Positions 49,580 through 58,876 of a stretch of DNA of 64,000 nucleotides are shown here, in pieces. Below the pieces are notes generated by a model. That model did no database searches. It saw nothing but the letters and a program-made list of their open reading frames with translations, and was not told where the DNA came from. Origin of the DNA: Clostridiales bacterium. GTDB lineage: Bacteria; Bacillota; Clostridia; Oscillospirales; CAG-272. Numbering within the stretch: position 1 is the stretch's first letter; each line of letters opens with the position of its first letter. The DNA is taken from the NCBI GenBank assembly GCA_003150035.1, contig QALR01000026.1:155626-219625 (forward strand), written 5' to 3'. A program made the position numbers and the translations under genes.

Positions 49580-51458
49580 CGCGCCAAAAAAAGAGGAACG
49601 CGGCGCGGAGCCGGTCATGATAGGTCCGGGCGGCAGACGCGGCGGTCCGCGAGGTCCGATGATCGCAGAAAAGCCCAAGGACTTCAAAAAAACCGTAGCA
49701 AGACTCCTCGGCTACCTTGGAAAAAGCAAAATCCTGCTTATCATCATGATTCTCTGCGTCATTGCGTCCGCCGCCGTGACACTGATTGCGCCGACCATGC
49801 AGACGGCGGCGCTCGATTACCTGACGCTGGATTCCATGGGTGGAAAAATGACGACCGCGGACGGGAAGCTTATCATCGATTTTGAAGCCATGGCGAAAAT
49901 TCTCGCCGTGCTTGCCGTATTGTTTGCCGCCTCGTCACTGTTCTCCTATCTGCAGTCGCGGCTTGCCGCCAAGCTCTCGCAGGGAACGGTAAAGGTGATG
50001 CGGGCCGATCTTTTCCGAAAAATAGAAAAGCTATCCATCGGATACACGGACAATCATCCTCACGGAGATTTGATGAGCCGGATGACCAATGATATTGAAA
50101 ACGTTTCCAATACCATCTCCCAGTCGGTGACGTCTTTAATTTCCAGTGTCATCACGATCATCGGTGCACTTTGCATCATGCTCTATTACAGCTGGGAAAT
50201 GACGCTTATCAGCATGATTACCATTCCCTTGACGCTGCTTGCCACCTCATTTTTGACAAAACGGGTCAGAAGATATTTTCTGGCGCAGCAACGGCTGCTT
50301 GGAGAACTGAACGCCGAGGTAGAGGAAAGCGTCATGGGCTATCGGACCATTCTCGCATTCTCCAGAGAGGAAAAAACCAAAGAGCAGTTTTCCAAGACTA
50401 GTGCTGAACTGAAGAAAACGGGGATCAAAGCGGAGATTTTCGGCGGCATCATGGGACCTCTTATGAACATCATCGGGAACATCGGTTATCTTCTCATCGT
50501 CATTGCCGGCGTGGTCTTCGCGATAAACGGACGCTTCAGTGTCACAACGGTATTTCTCTTTATTCAGTTTTCCAAGCAGTTTACCCGTCCGCTGAGTGAA
50601 ATCGCCAACCAATACACCTCGATTCTCAACGCCGTTACCGGCGCGGAGCGTGTCTTTGAAATCATGGACGAACCGTCGGAAATCGATGCCGGCACTACCA
50701 CGCTGACCCCCGATATGGTAACGGGACGCCTCTCCTTTCGACATATCAACTTTTCCTATGTGCCCGGTGAACCGGTTCTGAAGGACTTCTGCCTTGAGGT
50801 GAATCCGGGACAGAAAATCGCGATTGTCGGTAAGACCGGATCCGGCAAAACAACCATCATCAATCTGCTCACGCGCTTCTATGAAACGGATTCGGGCGAA
50901 ATCCTCATCGACGGCATCAATATCAAGGATGTTACCAAGGACTCACTGCGGAAAAATATTGCCATCGTCCTTCAAGACACGGTGCTCTTTACTGACACCA
51001 TAGGCGCCAATATCCGCTATGGGAGACTGGATGCCACCGACGAGGAAGTACGGCGGGCTGCCATAACCGCCAACGCCGAGACCTTTATCGAGCGGATGCC
51101 GGAGGGATATGATACGGAGCTTGCCGAATCCGGTGGCAACATCAGCAACGGGCAGCGTCAGCTTCTTTCCATTGCGCGCGCCGTCCTCGCCGACCCGAAA
51201 ATTTTGATTCTCGACGAGGCGACATCCAGTGTAGATACACGCACAGAAATGCACATTCAGGAAGCGATGCTGCACCTGATGCACGGACGCACCACGCTCA
51301 TCATCGCACACAGGCTTTCCACCATCCGCGATGCGGACTGTATCATCGTGCTCGACGACGGCAAGATCTGCGAATCCGGCAATCACGAAGCACTCCTTGC
51401 AAAAAAAGGCGTATACTACAAGCTCTACATGTCGCAGTTTGCGGGAATCGCCACCTGA
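49563..51458 (+). CDS. ABC exporter subunit, canonical ATPase site
   Basis: Partner half transporter of 631 residues with six membrane helices after a Lys/Gly/Arg-rich N-terminal tail of about 45 residues. Walker A is GKTGSGKTTI near 420, the signature reads ISNGQRQL near 520, and Walker B LILDEATSSVD keeps the catalytic Glu. The asymmetric signature and Walker B pair with the other subunit as in LmrCD/BmrCD. The start may be GTG at 49563 or TTG at 49572; both follow a purine-rich site inside the upstream gene. Confidence 0.92.
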   Translation: MRKLNNAPKKEERGAEPVMIGPGGRRGGPRGPMIAEKPKDFKKTVARLLGYLGKSKILLIIMILCVIASAAVTLIAPTMQTAALDYLTLDSMGGKMTTADGKLIIDFEAMAKILAVLAVLFAASSLFSYLQSRLAAKLSQGTVKVMRADLFRKIEKLSIGYTDNHPHGDLMSRMTNDIENVSNTISQSVTSLISSVITIIGALCIMLYYSWEMTLISMITIPLTLLATSFLTKRVRRYFLAQQRLLGELNAEVEESVMGYRTILAFSREEKTKEQFSKTSAELKKTGIKAEIFGGIMGPLMNIIGNIGYLLIVIAGVVFAINGRFSVTTVFLFIQFSKQFTRPLSEIANQYTSILNAVTGAERVFEIMDEPSEIDAGTTTLTPDMVTGRLSFRHINFSYVPGEPVLKDFCLEVNPGQKIAIVGKTGSGKTTIINLLTRFYETDSGEILIDGINIKDVTKDSLRKNIAIVLQDTVLFTDTIGANIRYGRLDATDEEVRRAAITANAETFIERMPEGYDTELAESGGNISNGQRQLLSIARAVLADPKILILDEATSSVDTRTEMHIQEAMLHLMHGRTTLIIAHRLSTIRDADCIIVLDDGKICESGNHEALLAKKGVYYKLYMSQFAGIAT

Positions 51459-51498
51459 TGGATGGGAAATCCCGATATCCGCGGTCGATTCATACAAG

Positions 51499-51532
51499 GA
51501 AAGCCCCCATAGGAAGCTATGGGGGCTTTCTA
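51499..51532 (+). terminator. Exporter operon terminator
   Basis: GAAAGCCCCCATAG and its complement form a perfect 14-bp stem with a GAAG loop. Confidence 0.85.
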
Positions 51533-51573
51533 TATCCGCTTTCATAACGCTTTTACTTGAACACTGTGCCGTC

Positions 51574-53157
51574 TTATATTCCGCTCGCACCATAGTTGGA
51601 AAGCACGCGCGCCGACGGGTCGTCAACGTCGCAGCCCTTCCAAGATCGGTTCGGCATCCAGAACCCCTTCACCATTTCCGCCTGTCCGGGATAGGATTTT
51701 TCAAAAAGCTCACGGTAAAGAAGCGATTCCTTGGTAAACGGCGTGGCAAAGAAATACTTTTGGCGCTTTTTCTCAAATTCCGTATCGGAATAGGTTTCCT
51801 CGGCATACGCCTTGAGGTCATCCACCATCGAATGACCGACCGCATCTGAAAACGCCGCTTTTTCCCGCATCAAAAGCGACTGCGGAAGATAATCTCCCTC
51901 AAAAGCACGGCGCAGCAAATATTTTCCTTTTCCGTAGACGTTCATTTTCTTGGCGGGATCGATGCTCATCACATATTTGACAAAATCGAGGTCGGCAAAC
52001 GGCACGCGCGCTTCCAACGAGTTTGCGGAAATACAGCGGTCGGCGCGCAGCACGTCATACATATAAAGCTCGCGGACCCGTTTTTCCGCCTCCTCCTGAA
52101 ACGCCTGCGGAGACGGGGCGAAATCGGTATATTTATACCCAAAAAGCTCGTCGGAGACCTCACCTGTCAAAAGCACCCGGATGTCCGTCGTCTGATGGAT
52201 CGCCCGGCAAATCAGATACATGCCGATGCTGGCGCGAATGGTCGTGATGTCATAGGTGCCGAGAACCGATATCACCTCCGGCAGCACCTCCAGCACATCG
52301 TTTTTGGTAATATAGATCTCCGTGTGAACGGAGCCTATCGCATCCGCCGCCTGCCTTGCATATTTCAGATCGATGGCGTCGGTATCCATCCCAACAGCAA
52401 AGGTGCGGATCGGCTTTTTCATCAACTTTGAGGATATGGCACAAACAAGCGAAGAATCCAGTCCCCCGCTGAGAAGAAATCCGAGCGGCGCGTCGGAATC
52501 GAGTCTCTTTTCCACGGCCCTTGTGAGCTTTTCGCGGATGTTCCGGCATATCGTGTCAAGGTCGTCATAGCAGACACGTTCCACATGCGCGGCATCCCGG
52601 TAGCATACAAAGCGTTCTCCGTCATAATAATGACCGGGCGGGAAAGGCAGAATTTTTTTACAAATCGGCACAAGGTTCTTTGCTTCCGAGGCAAACAGGA
52701 TTTCTCCCCCGTCGGTATATCCGTAAAAAAGCGGACGAATCCCAATTGGGTCCCTTGCAGCGAGCAGTTTTCCCTTTTTCCCGTCATAGAGAATCATCGC
52801 AAACTCCGCGTCGAGCATACCGAACATCGCCGTACCATACCGATGGTACAACGGCAGAAGGATTTCACAGTCCGAACCAGATCGGAAAACCTCACCCTTA
52901 GCGGCAAGCGCTTCTTTAATGGGACGGAAGCCGTAAACTTCCCCGTTGCAAACAACGGCATCTCCCCCTGATAGGAACGGCTGCATGCCCTCTTCGCTCA
53001 GTCCCATGATGGCAAGTCTATGAAATCCGAGCCATCCACCCTGCGCCAAAGGCAGGATTCTCGATCTGTCCGGCCCACGCGAGACTGTCTTCTCAAATCC
53101 TTCCTTGAATTTTTCAAGCGATAACCCGCTCCCGATGAATCCCATAATCGAACACAT
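51574..53157 (-). CDS. asnB: Asparagine synthase (glutamine-hydrolysing)
   Basis: Class II amidotransferase of 527 residues. Cys2 after the initiator Met is the glutaminase nucleophile (MCSIMGFIG). RGPDRSR and VVCNGEVYGFRPIKEAL are the glutaminase contacts. The synthetase ATP loop is LLSGGLDSSLVCAI near 235-248, and TGEVSDELFGYKY is near 345. It makes Asn from Asp, Gln and ATP. The start is fixed by the MC requirement and AAAGGAG. A T-box leader with terminator precedes it, so it is switched on by uncharged tRNA-Asn. Confidence 0.94.
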   Translation of the reverse strand: MCSIMGFIGSGLSLEKFKEGFEKTVSRGPDRSRILPLAQGGWLGFHRLAIMGLSEEGMQPFLSGGDAVVCNGEVYGFRPIKEALAAKGEVFRSGSDCEILLPLYHRYGTAMFGMLDAEFAMILYDGKKGKLLAARDPIGIRPLFYGYTDGGEILFASEAKNLVPICKKILPFPPGHYYDGERFVCYRDAAHVERVCYDDLDTICRNIREKLTRAVEKRLDSDAPLGFLLSGGLDSSLVCAISSKLMKKPIRTFAVGMDTDAIDLKYARQAADAIGSVHTEIYITKNDVLEVLPEVISVLGTYDITTIRASIGMYLICRAIHQTTDIRVLLTGEVSDELFGYKYTDFAPSPQAFQEEAEKRVRELYMYDVLRADRCISANSLEARVPFADLDFVKYVMSIDPAKKMNVYGKGKYLLRRAFEGDYLPQSLLMREKAAFSDAVGHSMVDDLKAYAEETYSDTEFEKKRQKYFFATPFTKESLLYRELFEKSYPGQAEMVKGFWMPNRSWKGCDVDDPSARVLSNYGASGI

Positions 53158-53204
53158 AATATACTCCTTTCCGGCATATCCGCCGTGCAAAACAAATCGC
53201 ATTT

Positions 53205-53460
53205 CAAAAAATACAGCCGCTCCTCCTATATCAATAGGACGAGCGGCTGTACCCGTGGTGCCACCTATTTTGCTTCTCACAGAGATTCTGACAAATCCCC
53301 GCCGGTATAACGTCCGGCATACGGCGCCCATACTTGCCTTTCACGGCTTTCCGTTTGCAGCTGCGGAGTGTTCGTTCGCGGGGCCCGCCCGTGCGGCTCT
53401 CACCGTCCCGCGCTCGCTTGGCGGCGGGGCTCCCGTTACTTTTCTCCCTCATCGCTTTTG
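53205..53460 (-). ncRNA. T-box leader of asnB
   Basis: On the minus strand the leader opens with GCGATGAGGGAGAAAAGTAA (stem I with a loop-E AGTA). It includes GCTGCAAACGGAAAGCCGTG and the T-box core AGGTGGCACCACGGG (53257-53265 is its centre), and ends in an intrinsic terminator (53205-53251, arms ACAGCCGCTC / GAGCGGCTGT, then TTTTTT). AAC triplets at 53374-53376 and 53370-53372 stand where the specifier is expected, just before CTCC that closes on GGGAG. AAC is an Asn codon, matching asnB. No clear promoter is seen, so read-through from glnN is possible. Confidence 0.88.
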
Positions 53461-53475
53461 ATTTAAATTTTGATC

Positions 53476-55563
53476 TTATCTGACTCCGAAAAGCAGATCC
53501 CCATAAGTCGGATACGGCCAGAAGCCGGCCCCGGTGATACACTCGGCGCTGTCTACCGTCGCGCGCAGAGACTGCATTTTCGGAATAACGTCGGATTCGA
53601 ACGCCTTTGCCAAAGCAAAGCTGTCGGAAATTCCCTTTACTGAGGCAATGGCATTTTCCAAAAGCTGAACGCCCTCATAAATAACATCGGTATAAGCGGA
53701 AATTTTCTCAAGCGTTTTGGTTTCATAGAGGCATTTGACACCCGCCGCCGCGGTTTTGCTCGCAATCGTCTCTCCAAGCTTCTCTCCGTAGGCGCTCAGC
53801 GCCGGAAGAATATCCCGGTTGACCATGTCGACCATAGTCAGCGCTTCAATATTGATAACCTTGGCGTACGCCTCCAGCATGATCTCATATCTTGCATGAA
53901 GCTCTCTTTCCGTAAATACCTTATGCTTGCAGAAGAGCGTCACGTTCTTTTCGGCAAGCAGGCACGGAATCGCGTCCGGCGTCGTTTTCAGATTGAGAAG
54001 TCCGCGCTTTTCCGCCTCTGCCGTCCAGGCTTCGTCGTAGCCATTTCCGTTGAAAATGATTCTCTTATGCTCGCGAATGGTCTTGACAATCAGGTCATGC
54101 AACGCGCTCTCGAAATCGCTTGCCTCCTCTAAAACGTCAGCGAACTGCGAAAGCTCCTCCGCGACAATGGTGTTGAGCACGGTGTTGCAGTCCGAAACAG
54201 AGGCAGAGGAACCAAGCATACGGAACTCAAATTTGTTTCCGGTGAAAGCAAACGGAGAGGTTCGGTTGCGGTCCGTCGTATCCCGCGGGAATTTCGGGAG
54301 CACATGAACGCCGACGCGCATGAGCGTTTTTTCCTTCGCACTGTACGCCGTATCCGATTCGAGCGCCTCTAAAATGCCCGTCAGCTCATCGCCAAGGAAC
54401 ATGGAAATGATGGCGGGCGGCGCTTCATTGGCGCCAAGCCTGTGGTCATTGCCGGCGGATGCCACCGAAACACGCAGCAGATCCTGATATTCGTCTACCG
54501 CCTTGATGACCGCAGCAAGAAACAAAAGGAACTGCGCATTCTCATACGGTGTCTCGCCGGGATTCAAAAGATTTACTCCCGTATTGGTGGTGATAGACCA
54601 GTTGTTGTGCTTTCCGCTTCCGTTGACGCCCGCAAACGGCTTCTCGTGCAGCAGACATACCATGCCGTGTTTTTTCGCGATCTTCTGCATCAGCTCCATA
54701 GCAAGCTGATTGTGGTCAGCCGCAATATTGGTCGTCATAAAGATCGGGGCAAGCTCATGCTGAGCGGGCGCCACCTCGTTATGTTCGGTTTTGGCACATA
54801 CGCCGAGCTTCCAGAGCTCTTCATTCAGCTCCTTCATGAACGCTGCAACGCGAGGCTTAATAGCGCCGAAATAATGGTCGTCAAGCTCCTGCCCTTTCGG
54901 GGAACGGGAGCCGAAAAGCGTTCTCCCTGTGTAAATCAGATCCGGACGCTTGTCATAGGCATCCTTATCGACAAGAAAATACTCCTGCTCGGGACCAACG
55001 GTTGTTTTGACCGAGGTGACATCGCTGCCGAACAGCTTCAGCACGCGCAGCGCCTGACGGTTGATCGCTTCCATGGAACGCAGAAGCGGCGTCTTTTTAT
55101 CGAGCGCGTCGCCGCTGTAAGAGCAGAACGCGGTCGGGATGCAGAGCACGCCGTCCTTGACAAACGCATATGAGGTCGGATCCCACGCGGTATAGCCTCT
55201 CGCCTCAAAAGTCGCGCGAAGTCCGCCCGAGGGAAAAGAAGAAGCGTCCGGCTCGCCCTGAACAAGCTCCTTGCCCGAGAATTCCATAATAACTCTGCCG
55301 TCTCCGTCGGGAGAAATAAAGCTGTCATGCTTTTCCGCCGTAACGCCTGTCATCGGTTGGAACCAGTGCGTATAATGCGTCGCGCCAAGCTCCACCGCCC
55401 AATCCTTCATCGCGTTGGCGACGACGTTCGCCACGTTGATATCAAGACTTCTTCCGTCCTTAATGGTCCTGAGCATCGCCTTGTAGGTCTCCTTCGGCAA
55501 ACGCGCGCGCATCGTAGAATCGTCGAATACGTAAGCGCCGAAAAACTCTGGTACCGTTTTCAT
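53476..55563 (-). CDS. glnN: Glutamine synthetase, type III
   Basis: Dodecameric GSIII of 695 residues, the usual size, forming glutamine from glutamate and ammonia. Recognised segments are FGAYVFDDSTMRARLP at the N terminus, THWFQPMTGVTAEKHDSF near 65, VGPEQEYFLVDKDAY near 205, and NEVAPAQHELAPIF with GSGKHNNWSITTNTG near 320-350. The start is the ATG after GGGAGG. A perfect promoter and a structured leader lie upstream, and an ANTAR regulator gene is divergent. asnB follows on the same strand. Confidence 0.96.
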   Translation of the reverse strand: MKTVPEFFGAYVFDDSTMRARLPKETYKAMLRTIKDGRSLDINVANVVANAMKDWAVELGATHYTHWFQPMTGVTAEKHDSFISPDGDGRVIMEFSGKELVQGEPDASSFPSGGLRATFEARGYTAWDPTSYAFVKDGVLCIPTAFCSYSGDALDKKTPLLRSMEAINRQALRVLKLFGSDVTSVKTTVGPEQEYFLVDKDAYDKRPDLIYTGRTLFGSRSPKGQELDDHYFGAIKPRVAAFMKELNEELWKLGVCAKTEHNEVAPAQHELAPIFMTTNIAADHNQLAMELMQKIAKKHGMVCLLHEKPFAGVNGSGKHNNWSITTNTGVNLLNPGETPYENAQFLLFLAAVIKAVDEYQDLLRVSVASAGNDHRLGANEAPPAIISMFLGDELTGILEALESDTAYSAKEKTLMRVGVHVLPKFPRDTTDRNRTSPFAFTGNKFEFRMLGSSASVSDCNTVLNTIVAEELSQFADVLEEASDFESALHDLIVKTIREHKRIIFNGNGYDEAWTAEAEKRGLLNLKTTPDAIPCLLAEKNVTLFCKHKVFTERELHARYEIMLEAYAKVINIEALTMVDMVNRDILPALSAYGEKLGETIASKTAAAGVKCLYETKTLEKISAYTDVIYEGVQLLENAIASVKGISDSFALAKAFESDVIPKMQSLRATVDSAECITGAGFWPYPTYGDLLFGVR

Positions 55564-55655
55564 AGTTACCTCCCGTCCGCCCTCCGGCGGTTTTTTCTGT
55601 TTTGTTTCTTGCAGTCCGCAAGGTCTTTTCGGATCCGAATACGCATAAATATAGA

Positions 55656-55693
55656 AAAGGCGCAAACGAACCCTTTCGTCGTTTGACGCCTTT
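55656..55693 (-). promoter_or_regulatory. Attenuator-like hairpin in the glnN leader
   Basis: On the minus strand AAAGGCG...CAAACGA pairs with TCGTTTG...CGCCTTT and is followed by TTTCTATATTTAT. It begins about 15 bases after the expected transcription start. The loop region (CGAAAGGGT) allows a hexaloop with A first and G fourth, as ANTAR targets need. A second small hairpin (CTTGC/GCAAG) lies downstream. Confidence 0.5.
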
Positions 55694-55713
55694 GTCAAAA
55701 ACAATATATATGC

Positions 55714-55742
55714 ATTATACTCAGTTCAGATTGGATTGTCAA
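55714..55742 (-). promoter_or_regulatory. glnN promoter
   Basis: TTGACA and TATAAT on the minus strand, exact consensus, 17-base spacer, leader of about 145 bases. Confidence 0.88.
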
Positions 55743-55782
55743 GAGTTTTTTTTAAAAAATTATCCCAATTTTTTTGGAGGAC

Positions 55783-55812
55783 TTGACAATCCAAATTCCG
55801 ATATTTTATAAT
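55783..55812 (+). promoter_or_regulatory. Promoter of the ANTAR gene
   Basis: TTGACA and TATAAT, 18-base spacer. Its -35 region is the exact mirror of the glnN -35 region over 12 bases. Confidence 0.75.
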
Positions 55813-55902
55813 AAAAACATTATTTTTATTTGCATCCCGACCCGGAGAACGACAAATTCTCTTAATATATATTGAGAACTACCGGGAAGAAAGGAGCGCC
55901 CG

Positions 55903-56499
55903 TTGAATTCAGAAAACAGCGTACCGGTGCACGGCAGGTGTATGCTTGTTGTGTCCGGCTCGGAAAAAGGAATTGAATATTTTGAAGAGCTTGCCGGGAG
56001 CTGCTCTCTTTCTGTGATTCGCGCCAGAAGCGCCGCAGAAGCTTCAGGCCTTGTCGCCAAAATGCCATTTGATGTTATTATCGTCAACGCGCCGCTTGCC
56101 GACGAGCGCGGTGATGCCTTTGCCGTCCGCTGCACGGAAAACAGCTATGCCGGCGTACTGCTGCTCATTCGTTCGGAGTTCATGGGAGCACTTTCTCCAC
56201 GGGCAGAAGAGGCAGGGGTTCTGATTTTGACAAAGCCCGCCGGAAAGGCTGCCATTCTGTCAGCGGTAAAGCTTGCCTGTGCGGTCGGCAGACGCCTTTT
56301 TGCCGCCAGAAGCACGGCGGATTCGCTCAAATCCAAGATGGATGAGTGGAAAATCGTCAACCGCGCTAAATGGCTGCTCATCGGTAAGCTCGGCATGAGC
56401 GAGGCGGACGCACACCGTTATATAGAAAAGCTCGCCATGGATACTCGCCAGACCCGCCGGGAAATCGCGGACGGAATTATCAAAACCTACGAAAATTAA
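55903..56499 (+). CDS. ANTAR-domain response regulator
   Basis: RNA-binding antiterminator of 198 residues. Residues 10-120 form a receiver-like domain in which the usual phospho-Asp strand reads FDVIIVNAPLADERG, so the Asp is absent or shifted; LTKPAGKAAI keeps the Lys-Pro. A coiled segment near 130-150 leads to the ANTAR domain (RAKWLLIGKLGMSEADAHRYIEKLAMDTRQTRREIADGII). The start is a TTG after AAAGGAG. ANTAR proteins bind paired hairpins in leaders to prevent termination; NitR of Clostridium controls glutamine synthetase in this way. glnN is divergent and the likely target. Confidence 0.88.
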   Translation: MNSENSVPVHGRCMLVVSGSEKGIEYFEELAGSCSLSVIRARSAAEASGLVAKMPFDVIIVNAPLADERGDAFAVRCTENSYAGVLLLIRSEFMGALSPRAEEAGVLILTKPAGKAAILSAVKLACAVGRRLFAARSTADSLKSKMDEWKIVNRAKWLLIGKLGMSEADAHRYIEKLAMDTRQTRREIADGIIKTYEN

Positions 56500-56539
56500 A
56501 TTTATATACAGGATATCAAAAAGATGGAGTGTGAGAACG

Positions 56540-58159
56540 ATGACAAAGTATATTTTTGTAACCGGAGGGGTCGTGTCGGGCCTCGGAAAAGGCATTACGG
56601 CGGCGTCTCTCGGACGTCTGCTCAAGGCAAGAGGACTCAAGGTGGCAGCACAGAAGCTCGACCCGTATATCAACGTCGATCCCGGAACGATGAGCCCCTA
56701 TCAGCATGGGGAGGTATATGTGACAGAAGACGGCGCCGAAACCGACCTCGACCTCGGTCATTATGAACGTTTTATCGACGAGGATCTCAACAAATATTCC
56801 AACCTGACGACCGGCAAGGTGTATTGGAGCGTTCTCAACAAGGAGCGGCGCGGCGAATATCTTGGTGAAACCGTTCAGGTCATTCCCCACATCACCAACA
56901 CCATTAAAGAATTTATTTACAGTGTCGGCAAAAAAACCGATGCGGACATCGTTATCACGGAAATCGGAGGCACCATCGGCGATATCGAAAGCCAACCCTT
57001 TCTCGAGGCAGTGCGCCAGATCTCCTTGGAGCTGGGCCCCAAAAACAGCTTGTTTATCCATGTCACACTGGTTCCCTTTCTGCGCGGCTCGGATGAACAC
57101 AAGACAAAGCCGACCCAGCATTCCGTCAAGGAGCTGCGCGGCATGGGCATCAATCCCAACATCATCGTGCTGCGTGCAGATGAGCCTCTCGAGGACAACA
57201 TCTTCAAAAAAATCGCTATGTTCTGCAACGTGGCAGAAGACTGCGTCATCGAAAACATTACCATCCCGGTGCTTTACAAGGCGCCGCTGATGCTGGAAAA
57301 AAGTCATTTTTCCGAGGTGGTATGCCGGGAGCTCGACATCAATGCTCCGGAACCGGACCTTGCGGAATGGAATGAACTGATCGACAAAATCGAGGGCAGA
57401 ACCAAAAAGGTCACCATCGGACTTGTCGGCAAATACGTACAGCTGCACGACGCCTATCTTTCCGTCGCCGAAGCGCTCCGGCATGCCGGCTATGCGGCGG
57501 GTGCATTTGTCGATATCAAATGGATCGACAGCGAGACGCTGACCCCAGACGGAACAGCCGAGATTCTCTCCTGCTGTGACGGGCTCATCATCCCCGGTGG
57601 CTTTGGCAGCCGCGGCATCGAGGGTATGATTCTGGCTGCCAGGTATGCGAGAACGAGCGGAACACCGCTGCTTGGCATCTGTCTTGGCATGCAGATTATG
57701 GTCATTGAATTTGCCCGAGACATTCTGGGACTTTCCGACGCGAATTCCGGCGAGTTCGATGAGAACAGCGAGCACAAGGTCATCGATTTTATGCCGGATC
57801 AAAGCGCGACCATCGCCAAGGGCGGAACCCTGCGCCTCGGCGCTTATCCGTGCCATATCGTGCCGGGCACCGTGCTCCATCGCTGCTATGGGACAGATTT
57901 CATAAAAGAGAGACACCGCCACCGCTATGAGTTCAACAATGATTACCGTGAAGAAATGATCGCCGGGGGCCTCACCGTTGCGGGACTTTCTCCCGACGGC
58001 CACATCGTGGAAACCGTTGAAATTTCTTCGCATCCTTTCTATGTCGGCGTTCAGTTCCATCCGGAATTCAAGAGCCGCCCGAATAAGCCGCATCCGCTCT
58101 TTTGCGGGCTGGTCGGCGCCTCTTTGGAAGCCAATATGAAAAAGAACATGAAGAACTAA
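56540..58159 (+). CDS. pyrG: CTP synthase
   Basis: Glutamine-dependent enzyme turning UTP into CTP; 539 residues. The ATP loop lies in YIFVTGGVVSGLGKGITAAS at the start, and GTIGDIESQPFLEA is in the synthase domain. The class I glutaminase nucleophile is in LLGICLGMQ near 375, with the catalytic His/Glu in FHPEFKSRP near the end. The start is the ATG with GGAG about 10 bases upstream. It follows the ANTAR gene by 40 bases and may be cotranscribed with it. A strong terminator follows. Confidence 0.97.
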   Translation: MTKYIFVTGGVVSGLGKGITAASLGRLLKARGLKVAAQKLDPYINVDPGTMSPYQHGEVYVTEDGAETDLDLGHYERFIDEDLNKYSNLTTGKVYWSVLNKERRGEYLGETVQVIPHITNTIKEFIYSVGKKTDADIVITEIGGTIGDIESQPFLEAVRQISLELGPKNSLFIHVTLVPFLRGSDEHKTKPTQHSVKELRGMGINPNIIVLRADEPLEDNIFKKIAMFCNVAEDCVIENITIPVLYKAPLMLEKSHFSEVVCRELDINAPEPDLAEWNELIDKIEGRTKKVTIGLVGKYVQLHDAYLSVAEALRHAGYAAGAFVDIKWIDSETLTPDGTAEILSCCDGLIIPGGFGSRGIEGMILAARYARTSGTPLLGICLGMQIMVIEFARDILGLSDANSGEFDENSEHKVIDFMPDQSATIAKGGTLRLGAYPCHIVPGTVLHRCYGTDFIKERHRHRYEFNNDYREEMIAGGLTVAGLSPDGHIVETVEISSHPFYVGVQFHPEFKSRPNKPHPLFCGLVGASLEANMKKNMKN

Positions 58160-58199
58160 AAGACGGCCCGCTTTCAAAAGAAAGCGGGCCGTCTTTTTT
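58158..58199 (+). terminator. pyrG terminator
   Basis: AAAGACGGCCCGCTTTC and its complement form a perfect stem with an AAAA loop and a run of T. Confidence 0.93.
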
Positions 58200-58472
58200 C
58201 ATCTTCCACTGAAGGAGAAACGATTTTTTCTGTCAAAAACGAAGAAGAGCACCGATTGAACTGCCTGTCGGTTAATTTTTATTCCGAAAGAGAAAGAAAA
58301 TTGCGCCGCACCCCCTCTGTTTTTTGCATAAAAATAAATATCTCCCGTTTGTTTTTTGTATGTATATTCTTTTTTCGACATATCTCGACGCGTAACCCTT
58401 GCGATGACAGGATTTTTTCGGTTGATTGTCGTATTCTGTCGAATATATGCAATTTGAGGAAAACAAATTTTC
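58200..58472. other. Intergenic spacer with no gene seen
   Basis: AT-rich. Open frames on both strands here are of poor composition and lack ribosome sites. No RNA gene recognised. Confidence 0.4.
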
Positions 58473-58500
58473 TTGCACTCGTTCGTCAATCCGTTATAAT
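58473..58500 (+). promoter_or_regulatory. Promoter of the DUF6514-like gene
   Basis: TTGCAC and TATAAT, 16-base spacer. Confidence 0.7.
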
Positions 58501-58582
58501 AGAGGACGAACGACCGGTCTTTATCAAAAAAGCGGGAGTTCCGGACTCTTTTTTGACGGAATTTCTGCGGAAAGGAGAAGCT

Positions 58583-58876
58583 ATGAAACAGCAGGAACGC
58601 TGCGTTATCCTAACGCAAGCCATTCGAAATCATGGCGGCGAAAGCGTTTGCCGTCTTATCGAGACCGCAGACCCATTGTCCGACGGATGGATCTATTCCC
58701 TCTTTGTTACCACAGCGCATGAGGGAAAGACGGACGAGGAATTTGTCTTTGACATTTCCCGCAGTCCGGCGGACGCCGCTCGTATCTTCCAACATCTCTG
58801 TAAAACGGATGTCACCGCTGATACCCTTCACGACGCCGTTTCCCGTCTGATGGAAGCATCCGTCATTCAACTGTGA
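58583..58876 (+). CDS. DUF6514-like small protein
   Basis: A 97-residue cytoplasmic protein similar in size and pattern to DUF6514 proteins of Clostridia. It has a beta-rich centre (SDGWIYSLFVTTAHEGKTDEEFVFDISRSP) and a C-terminal helix (DTLHDAVSRLMEA). AAAGGAG precedes the ATG. It converges on glmS and their 3' ends overlap by 14 bases. No function is known. Confidence 0.7.
   Translation: MKQQERCVILTQAIRNHGGESVCRLIETADPLSDGWIYSLFVTTAHEGKTDEEFVFDISRSPADAARIFQHLCKTDVTADTLHDAVSRLMEASVIQL

Noticed and set aside
56516..58177. 553-codon minus-strand frame opposite pyrG
   Set aside because: Exact antisense of CTP synthase, whose identity is beyond doubt.
58199..58489. 96-codon minus-strand frame after pyrG
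   Set aside because: Low-complexity basic translation, no ribosome site, and it overlaps the promoter of the next gene.
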